Of a stretch of 12,407 nucleotides of DNA, positions 1 through 9,300 are shown piece after piece. The notes beneath the pieces were generated by a model. The model ran no database searches. It saw only the letters and a program-made list of their open reading frames with translations, and was not told the origin of the DNA. The position numbers and the translations under genes were made by a program. Every line of letters starts with the position of its first letter. Position 1 is the first letter of the stretch. Origin of the DNA: Phoronis ovalis (Eukaryota; Phoronida; Phoronidae); assembly GCA_028565635.1 (NCBI GenBank), contig JAOXYB010045381.1, positions 1 to 12,407 of the forward strand. Reading direction: 5' to 3'.

Positions 1-220
1 AAGCGAGCAAACACAGATACACGAAGAAATTATGTATTACATAAAATACTTTATTCATTTAAAAAATGTCCATAAATTTTTTTTCACCTTTATTACATTA
101 AAAAGGATCAAAAACAATGTTACAAAATTTTGGATAACAGTGATCAAATTTGATGGGATGGATATGGAGAATAATTAAAAATTATTGGATATCCTGAACA
201 TAATTGCATTTAAAGCACAC
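1..220. other. AT-rich region upstream of the predicted start codon
   Basis: This holds either 5' UTR and promoter or the end of an upstream intron. It is very AT-rich with T runs. I see no clear TATA box at a defined distance, no initiator and no clear acceptor, so the transcription start cannot be placed. Confidence 0.3.
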
Positions 221-386
221 ATGGAAATATTATTACAATTTAAATTAATCTCATTACTTATGCTGTTACTTGGTACACAATGTCATGTAGAGGATGGTCA
301 TTTAACCGATACAAGCTTGCAAGTTACGCAAAACATTGACAAATTAGAGCCAGTTAGTACGAGTATGCATGAAGGGGTTTTCGCAG
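221..386 (+). CDS. Exon 1: start codon, signal peptide and N-terminal linker
   Basis: The ATG at 221 opens a frame with a textbook signal peptide: residues 1-8 carry one Lys, then a Leu/Ile-rich core (ISLLMLLLG) and a small/polar end near Cys21, where cleavage is plausible. About 34 mostly polar residues follow. The frame reaches CAG|GTGAGG at 386/387, a strong donor that leaves phase 1, exactly what the CUB exon acceptor at 4504 needs. An in-frame stop at 176-178 and only non-ATG codons between it and 221 favour this ATG. The start context has G at +4 but C at -3. Beyond the donor the frame runs on to a stop at 464-466, so an unspliced secreted micro-peptide is a weaker alternative. Linking this exon to the CUB exon is inference. 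Confidence 0.6.
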
Positions 387-3300
387 GTGAGGTAGGCAGT
401 CCAACTTGCTATGGCCCAGAAGCAGTTGCTAGCCTAATTTCGCTCCCAGTAAAACTAGAAATTTGAGTTTGTTGATTTTGACAAACTATTGTCCGAAAAC
501 CTGTATGGCAGTATGGGACAAAATCAGTGTGTCTCAGTCACATTACCCGATCAAGCACAGATAAATCTCAGTCATAATGCTAACAAAAAATGCATGTAAG
601 CACCATGAAATGCATGTATGACTTGGCTTTTGAGTATTTTCTTTCATTTATATTTCAAAACACAGGAACCGGTCGGGCTTGGGAGTTGGTATGCTACCAA
701 GCCACTATTCGCTCAGCGGAGTCTGCATGACTATATAGGGAGGCCGCCTGGTTGCATTATGATCACTGCTTTACCTATCCCAGGTGATTCTCAAAAAAGG
801 TGGGCTAGCTACCATCAATCCCATTCTTTGGGCAACAGTATTTAGCCAAGTTTTCATGTGACTGGTGTGGTAGTAATGATTACGCTTCCACATGGAGTGC
901 CCTTATCATAGAGTAATTTAAATCTCTCAAAAAGTCAGCTCTTTCAGGGTACCAGTAAGAGGCATTGTATTTGTTTTGATTATAACAGCAGGTAATATGT
1001 TGAAGTTTTAAAAAGAAGTTATCCATATATCGTAATAGAGGATTATACTTACTACAGGGTTTTAATTTTGGTTTTAAGACTGGTTTTTATTGAGAATTCA
1101 TATGCAGGGTATCAAAAAAACTTAAAATCAGTTAGTGATAATCCTTATAATATTGAACAAAATATAGCAGAAGAACTTGTGAGTGGTAAATTAGTTGGAC
1201 CTTTGAATCTCCTCCATTTCCATGCCTTCAAGCCCAGCTGCCTGGACTGATGCCTAAAAAAGATTCGGAAAATGTATAGAACATTACTATCTACCACTTG
1301 TCTTTTCCTCATGGTGATAACAAAAACGATTTTGTAGATAGAAGATTTCTCACTACAATATGTTACAGTAGAAGACACTATTCGTAGTATTCAAGACTTA
1401 GGCCCTGGAGCTTTAATGCCAATGCCAAAAATTGGGGCTTATTTTCAGGGTGAATGGTTTAATGGTAAATGGCCGGAAAGCCTATTGCGTAAAATACAAT
1501 TTAGTTTGGGTAGCAGATTTAGGAATAAAAGCATTAATTTTCATTGCAATATCCAGGCAGGTATTATAAGCCAGATAAATTCGCAAGTTTTAAAAATACC
1601 AATTAAATGAATTTAGTGTGAAAATTGATTATTCAAAGTGTGTCGACTTGCAATTTTTTATTTAGAGCAGAATTTAAATTGGGTTTAGATAATTCAATAG
1701 GCGACTCCTTGTCTCGCTTTCAGATGGACATTGGATTTAGTGGTTAGCTAAGAGTCGGGTAATTCACAGTGCCGAATCGAACTGATTATTGTTCTGCGCC
1801 GATTCATTTACATCATATTAAGTTTAACATGCTAATAAGTCTGTCTTTCATTTGACATTAGCAAAGTTATAAACTTTAGCAGAGTACAATAACTGTTGAT
1901 ATTTTTATTGGTGCGGCGGAGAATGACTTATGTCCATGATGAGGCATCATGTTGCAGTTTAACTGCAATTGAGAGGTTCCTTTTGTGGTCCTGTGTTAAA
2001 AGTACACAGACAGCACTCACTTTTTCAAAACTTCTGAATGCTGCCCTAACATAGAAATCTCAATTGTGACCTACTTAATTAATAAAGGACACAGCTTTAT
2101 GATGAGGCCGCAACTTGTTTGGTGAAACAGGGAATAAAGGATTCGATGATAAAACAATCACGAGTAGATGAAGGAGATCATTCTGCTTCGAAACATATAT
2201 CAGGGTACCGAGGGCATGAGTTATCATGATATTCCCACTTGCTAGTGACAATCAATGTTTGAATCGGACATTTTCTTGTTATTTAGGTGTGTTCAAAATT
2301 ATATTTAGATCATAGGCATTATATATATATATTTAAGTGTAAAGCGGGTAAAACAAATTTTTGTCCACCACCTTAAAGTTCTCGTGATGTACTGTGGGAG
2401 TCTTTGGCATTGCGACACTGTCATTATAGGCCTTTTTGTGCAGACATTGAGTCTGTACGTAGTCTGACAAATATGTGTTGCTATGGCAACTTGTGCACAT
2501 GGTTTATGAACTATTTTGTCGGGGCTTGCAGATGTTGTCACGGCATTCGCAGATGTTTTTCCTGCATTTATTGCTCATGTTTGCTGACATTTTGTCCTTT
2601 TATCAGCAGCTGTTCTTCCTGCATTAACCGTATGTGCACCAAGTTTACGCCAAAAAATATTCCCAGTCTATTTAGTACTTTCAAAATTATTTGAGTTAGC
2701 AAGCTTGATTTGGAATCAGGGCACTGGTTGATTGTGTGACCCTGATAATTATATCCAGCAAAACTACTCGTTGGTTTTTTTATTTCCCTTTCATAACACT
2801 TAATTGTGCTAACTCTGCAAACAAAGAGACATTTATTCACACAAACTATAGGTAAAAAACTTCAAACTCCATGTGGGCTTTAATATGCACTTATGGTAAT
2901 ATATCCATTGTCTCCATTGCTGCAGCAAAATCAAATTTGCATACTTGCAGGCCTACCTAACCAACATAGACTCATTTTCTGGGTCTCTCACCGAAATTCT
3001 TGCTACTCGAACCATCATTTCCACGAACTGGCACAAGTTGTCAGGACTCAAACAGATTTCTGGAGACTCGAACAATTTCTAAGGATTCAGCAATAGTACA
3101 TACAGGCATTCTTTGTTATGGAAACTGACGAACACCTCTTAAACTATGATCAAATTATTTTTCCCAGTCGCTGTTGTAGGGTAGTCACATTAATTGTCAG
3201 GTATTTATTTTTTTGAACGTTTGATATAAGGAGTAATGACGGCTTACATGTATGAAAATTACTTGAATCATGCTAGACATGCAGGATAAAACAAACAGCA

Positions 3301-6300
3301 TGAATCCCGGTCGAAAGAAAAAAATTGAAATAAAAATCATTACTAATTTGCAATAATAATAGCATGTTCTTGCAACCTATCTTTAGCATGCTGTGAAATA
3401 TCAAATAACTGTTACAGCTAAAGTCCTAGTAATTTTTAATAACCAGATATATGGTGAATGAGCTGTGCATAAAAACCGTCATACATATATTAAAGCTAAA
3501 ATATTGAACCCTATGTCGGAGCCGGGTCCACACACTGGGACAACCAAGGACCATGCGTCAGGCCCACGTGCAGATCAAACATTTCCAAATTAACTAGATT
3601 TATTGTAGATATGGAAATTCTTACGATGCTTTTTAGATAGAAATATCGGTGTATACCTGATAGATTATATGCTCCAGGTAATAAAGTGATCTGACTTGGA
3701 TTTTCCACCATATCAAATATGGTTTGAGTCCTCGGAAATCTATTTGCCAATTTACGTAACAGAGAATGCCCGTATGTACTATTGCCGAATCCTTAGAAAT
3801 TGTTTGAGTCTCCAGAAATCTGTTCAAGTGCCTGGCAGCTTGCGCGAGTCCACAGAAAAGATGGTTTGAGTAGCAGGAATTTCAGTGTGAGACTCAGAAA
3901 ATAGGTTCGAATGGTAAGAAACAGGTCTAAAAATCAGATTCCCCAGGGGGCTCACTTGAAAAAAGTCCGGTACTCATGCTCGTTCGTAGGGTGCAAAATA
4001 AACCCTAAACGGGAAGTGGAGAATCAAAATACCACCCCTAACCAGGAGATTTTGCTGAAAAAGGTACCCCTAAACGGGAAGTTTTCTCTGAAAAATTAAC
4101 AACAAAAAAAACGGTTCCCAAAAAAATCGACAACCAAGAAATGCAAAATGGTCGCCAAAATGTAATGCTCGCTGCTCCCACTGAAAAAAGAACCCCTAAA
4201 TGGGAGGTGTACGTGAAAACCAACCCCTAAACGGGAAGTTACATTTGCCAAAAACATACCCCTAAATGTGGTTTTCCACCAAAATCGACCCCTAAACCCG
4301 GGAACCCCGTCGAAAGGCGAAAAAGGTACCCCTTACCCCTGTTTTTTCGGACAAGCATGCATACCCGACTTTTTCTTAAGCGAGCCACCCGGGGAATATT
4401 CACGGTTTGAGTCTATGCTGGTTAGGTAGGCCTGACATAAAATGTCAAACTTTTTATAAGCAAGCACATTCTTTCCAAATAATTGTTCATGTTTTTTGTT
4501 TAGTAGCTCAACATGCTGATACAGTTGAAATGTGTTATACGAACTATTTAGTTACCGAGAGTAATGGGACAATTACCAGTCCAAATTATCCAAGTCACTA
4601 TCCTCATCGGCAGAATTATTGTACATTGCTTATAATTCTGCCAGAGGGATACTCAATGAAAATATCAGTGAAAGAATTAGTATTAGAAGGTCGTAAGAAC
4701 AGTAAGTGTGAGGATTGGTTGAAAATCACTGATTTTGAATCGAGTAAAAAGAGCTTGCTTCCAAAGACTTGTGATAGCCCTGAAAATATACATTGCATCA
4801 ATTTATTGTCACAAACTAACAAAGTGCTCCTTGAGTTTCGGACAGATAACAGGATATCTAAAAAAGGATTCTGCTTGCATTATATGGGTAAGTACATTCC
4901 ATATTTATTTAATGTTTTAATGTCTTCCTTTAATTTTTTTTCAGTAATAAAGTGATGAGCATTAATTATCAGCACACATTAACAATTATGTTAGAATTTG
5001 TATGAGATTGCTACTGAACTTTTGTTAAAAAGTGTAAGTTTATTATGTGAATGTTAGTACAACCTCGTAGTACAACTTGAACATTGTGTCTTCTTAGGCA
5101 GTGGTATATTTATAGTCTCCTTCTTTAATATCCTATTACTGGTAAAACAACACTTAACAAACTTTTTTCTAATGCACTGTTAAACATTGTTGACAGAGTT
5201 CTGAAATTTATGTTCAAGTTGAGCACACCTCGAGCACTCTTCTTGGAAGCTTGTCTGCATTGCTTAAGTGCATTAGAAATGAGATACTGTTTTGTTTTCT
5301 TCCGTCTTCTCAAAACTGATTAAAAAAACTCATTGACAAGCACGATGGGTAGTGATAATAACACCACTCTGTGTTTGATTTTGTATTGTATTCTTGCAAA
5401 AAACTTGCAAAATAGTGCTTAAAGTCCATTTCTATATAATAGTAAGGATTATAGTAGGTACATATGTAGGTGGCATGTACTGCAGGACATAATTGTAATG
5501 AGTGCTATTATTATAGTAACTGCAACAATAAATACTTTCCAGTATTGACCTGGTTTTTGCTATTGAAGATTACAAACACAATAATATACTAATTCCTAAA
5601 TAATGTACATTAAAAGATAACTTTTAACGCATGATGATTATTTTAATTTTTTTATTCAAGCTATTGCTCCAACTACACCATTGCATTTTCAAACAACAAA
5701 AGTACAATCAACTACAGCGATTGCTACCAATACTACTATGGCTGTAAGTTCATCAGCTGTACTACCTTCATCAGCAGCTAAGCAACCAACCAGCATTGCT
5801 TCAACTGATGCTAACAAACAACTCAAAGCTGCAACAGAAGTAGGGAAACAATCAAAAAACTTTGTATCAACCGTTGCTGAAGATTTTAAGCTGAATGGAG
5901 AAGATTCCACTCAAGAAGCAGGTAAATGCCAGTTACAGTATATTATGTGTGCATATACCATTGTTTTTTAATTTATGTTATAGCAAAAAGATCTAAAGTC
6001 ACAAACAATGGACAAAGTTAAGGACTCGATAAATAAAAAGCACTGTTATTTGACTATAACTTTCTTTGCTACTTTTCATAACCAAAATGAGGATAGAGAC
6101 ATGTAGAAGTACACTTTACTGTTGATGAATTCAAAGCAAAAAAGTAGAAAATAATTCACACGTTCCTTTTGGGTAAAAATTGTGTTTTTCGAATTTTAAT
6201 TTAAAAAAAAAATTAAGTCAGAAACCCTTGCACCTACAAAGCTGAAACTTGGCAAAAATTGTCTTTCTCAAATTTTTTAAATTTTGCTTTGTACAAAAGT

Positions 6301-9300
6301 TATGAATTTTTAAAGCTTAAAGTTAGCATTTTATTGATTTTGATCTGAACCTTAAATTTAACAAAATTTTAAACTTTTGAACAAAGAAAATATTTAAAAT
6401 CTGAAACACATGTTTGTAGATATATTTGTGAACATGTAGCTTATTCATGCAAAGTTTCGAGTTTGTAGATGCAGGAGTTTTTGACTTATATTTTTTGAAA
6501 ATTAAAATTTGAAAAACTTAATTTTTTCCCAAAAATGGCCTTATTAAATCATGTAACCAAATTTAAACTATTTAACCTCATTATTTGTAAAGTTTAGAGT
6601 ATTAACTTTTTTAAAATGTATACTTTCATATGTCTATCTCTTGATTTTAATTGCTAAAACATAGGTTGAAATGTATATACACCTCTTTGCCAAAGATACG
6701 GTATCTGGAACCCTTAACAAATGGTCTAATAGTTTATATACTAACATTTAAAACTCATAAAAATATTCTCAGTAAAGCAAAAATTTTCCCCTTTTTGTGC
6801 CTGTATATTGCATTTCTCATTTTTGCTCTATTGTGTTCTGCTTCTAATACATAATTAATGTAAGCGAGCATTGCTACCATTAAAGGTTGAAGTTTACAGA
6901 CAAAACATTTAAACAACAGTATTATATAATATTTATGATAATGCGTCATTATCATTGTTTATGAGTTAGTAACCTAAGAGTATATGTATATTTTTGTTCA
7001 ATTTGGAACATCAATATTTGTATTTTAATTGATAAAAATGATCACTGACAATAGAATGTCTTTATTAATTTTTGCTGTTAAAAAATCATTGTCTAACGGA
7101 GTTTCTTTCAGACTTGCAGAAGGTATATAATTTTGATTCAACTTTTGACAACTTTCATTTGTTTATCAAGTTATGGATTAACATCAAAATTCTAAGTTTG
7201 ATCTCATTTGTAATTTTAAAAGGAAGCTCATTATAATATTTCCATTCATCATCATTTTAAGCTAACAGTAGGTTCCAGTGTTTTCTAGTATTTGTGAATT
7301 TCATAAAATTATGCAAATTCTATCTAGCCTTATATAAGGATACAATTGATTTTCCCATTCACTTCAATAGTAACATATTGTCATCTAGTACATAGATTAA
7401 CTCTTTGTGGAACATTCTGTTCAGTCACAAATAAAGATAGTCATGTTTCATTCCTAACTCCCGATTTTTCATGCAGTCTTAACCAATTAACTTTTGAACA
7501 AACCACCTGGTGGAATTAGTGAAAAATACACTGGAAACTGGCCGACTTGCCATGCTTGGATATAATCCCCTCAATTTCTGACAAAAAATAACATTTTCAA
7601 ATTGTAATTTCTCTCAAATTGTAATTGCACTTTGTGCAAAACTATACCCACTTCCAAATAGAGATGTCCGAATGGCTGCCCAGAGGCAAAAAGAAAAGGA
7701 AAGGAGAAAAAAGTTAACTAATATGCTCGCCGGATCTATATTGGGCATATGCACTAGACCATTTGCATGCACTTGGTGGAGCCACCAGTCGTGGACCTAA
7801 ACCTTCCCAGCATGTCGCATTTTGTGAATGAACAATAATGTAGTCGCTGTGCGCTCGTGCAGTTTATTCACAAAACGCCATACTCTTCTCTTCCTTCGCG
7901 TACTGAGCCAAAACTGAAACAAAATCTCATTCTGGTTGGTTTAAAAAAATAATGCTTTCTTTTTGTAAGTTACATTAGTATTTCAATACAAAAATATTAT
8001 TTATTAACATTTTATTACTTTGATTAAGTTTAGCCACTTAATGCATTTCTAAAGTCGGGTTTTAAAAACCGTGTATTTATTGACGGTGTTCCACTAAGAA
8101 TCATGGGATCGAAAGGGTCCGATAGTGCTGCCCTCAAGTGCATGCAAATAGTCTATTCTTCCCATGGTTGCAATTGGCTATTTAATGCCATCTGATATAG
8201 CAAATTAACCTGTAGCCTTGATCTGTTTATTCATATTTTTTTCAAAGAGATGGTTATTTCTGTTAGTTTCCAATGAAGAATAATTTGTTATCTTTAAGGT
8301 ATTAAAGCAACTCATCACCATATGTCATACTGATTTTTATAGTAGGGATGATTGGTTTGTTTATTTAAATTATGTAATTGTCATCTTGAATATGTTTTAT
8401 CACTTAAATTTTTAATAAATAAAAAAAATAAAAAAGCATGTATATTTTCATTTTTTATTATTATAATAAAATGAATAATTTCTACATGTAACAAAAACAC
8501 AGTTTTTTTAATTATTGATGTTTTGCGTCAGTGTCGACAATTCTAGGTCATTTATCCTGTTTTGATGCTAATACTGTTTTAAAATGCATTTTTTGAAAAA
8601 ATCACCATGATTTAACCAATCAAGAAATCAATCAATCAAGAAAAAACAAAAAAGTAAAATGTAAAAGTCTAGAAAGTGGGAAATTTGTAAAATTGAAAGA
8701 TGTGTTAGCACAATAAATATTTTATGCAGATCTAATTTGAGAATAATGTGAAACCATGTATATTTATATAGATATAGGAGGGATATTAATTTTAATTACT
8801 TTGTTCTAGTTGATCCTGTTCCAGCAATTGGTGGTGCTATTGGAGGGGTCATCATTTTGGTTCTTCTTCTCATCTTGCTCATCTTTATATTGAGGCGGTA
8901 AGTTTATAACATATATACTAAAGAATTTATATGCTGTTATGCAAAACAGTGGTCAGCAACATTAAATAAATATTATTTTATCAAGCATTATGTCCAACAA
9001 TTTAGTATGCATTACAGGCGATATCAGAGGAAGAACCTGGAAAATAATATCAATAGCGATGACATGGAACTCCGCAAATCTGCAAATTCCAAGGCAAAAT
9101 ACAATCATGAAGGTTCAGATAAAACAATATCTGATCGTGGAGGTAACCTGGATAGAAAAGATGCATCAGATACCAAAAAATCAGTTGACATAGAACTTCT
9201 TTATGCAAAATGTCAAAAAAAGAAAAATCAACCTGAGCCGATGAGTTATGGGACAAGAACCTGTGATTACGATTACGCTTATGGAAATATGAATAAAAAG

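Larger units (their letters stand above)
2948..4434. mobile_element. Non-autonomous terminal-inverted-repeat DNA element
   Basis: The outer ends are reverse complements: CAGGCCTACCTAACCAACAT at 2948 against the complement of the block ending at 4434, with one mismatch (AACC[A/G]GCAT class). Inverted similarity continues inwards: 2970-3130 pairs with 3745-3905, including a near-identical block with AGATTTCTGGAGACTC and AATTTCTAAGGATTC. The interior encodes nothing recognisable, so it would depend on a transposase elsewhere. The right arm is longer because of extra sub-repeats and the nested insertion at 3941-4394. No convincing target-site duplication was found, so the superfamily is open; CAGG..CCTG ends are only loosely hAT-like. 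Confidence 0.72.
5922..8809 (+). other. Intron 3
   Basis: This 2888 nt intron separates the stalk and transmembrane exons. It contains the long palindrome at 6165-6539 and the inverted-repeat element at 7755-8155. The rest (5922-6164, 6540-7754, 8156-8809) is AT-rich with only short open frames and low-complexity stretches, such as the AATCAA-type repeats near 8620-8640. I see no additional exon that keeps the reading frame. Confidence 0.72.

Noticed and set aside
666-783. Exon-like segment with a good acceptor (TTTCAAAACACAG) and donor (CCCAG|GTGATT)
   Set aside because: Its 118 nt length does not preserve the phase 1 frame of the receptor gene. One frame also fits a gag-like retroelement protein continuous with the retroelement remnant that follows.
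2404-2694. Cys-rich 96-codon frame on the + strand
   Set aside because: There is no spacing pattern of a known Cys-rich domain, equally long frames lie on the opposite strand, and no matching splice sites in phase 1 were found.
4038-4223. 61-codon minus-strand frame
   Set aside because: It lies within the nested transposon and reflects the repeated CCCCTAAACGGGAAG motif and A-rich spacers.
2940-4442. Target-site duplications for the two nested inverted-repeat elements
   Set aside because: The flanks of 2948/4434 and of 3941/4394 were compared by eye and no matching duplicated bases were found, so none is claimed.
5125-5313. 62-codon minus-strand frame rich in Lys/Arg
   Set aside because: It is inside intron 2, covers an inverted repeat and has no domain signature.
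7112-7122. Possible 11 nt micro-exon after GTTTCTTTCAG in intron 3
   Set aside because: Eleven nucleotides would shift the frame between the stalk and transmembrane exons, which otherwise join perfectly.
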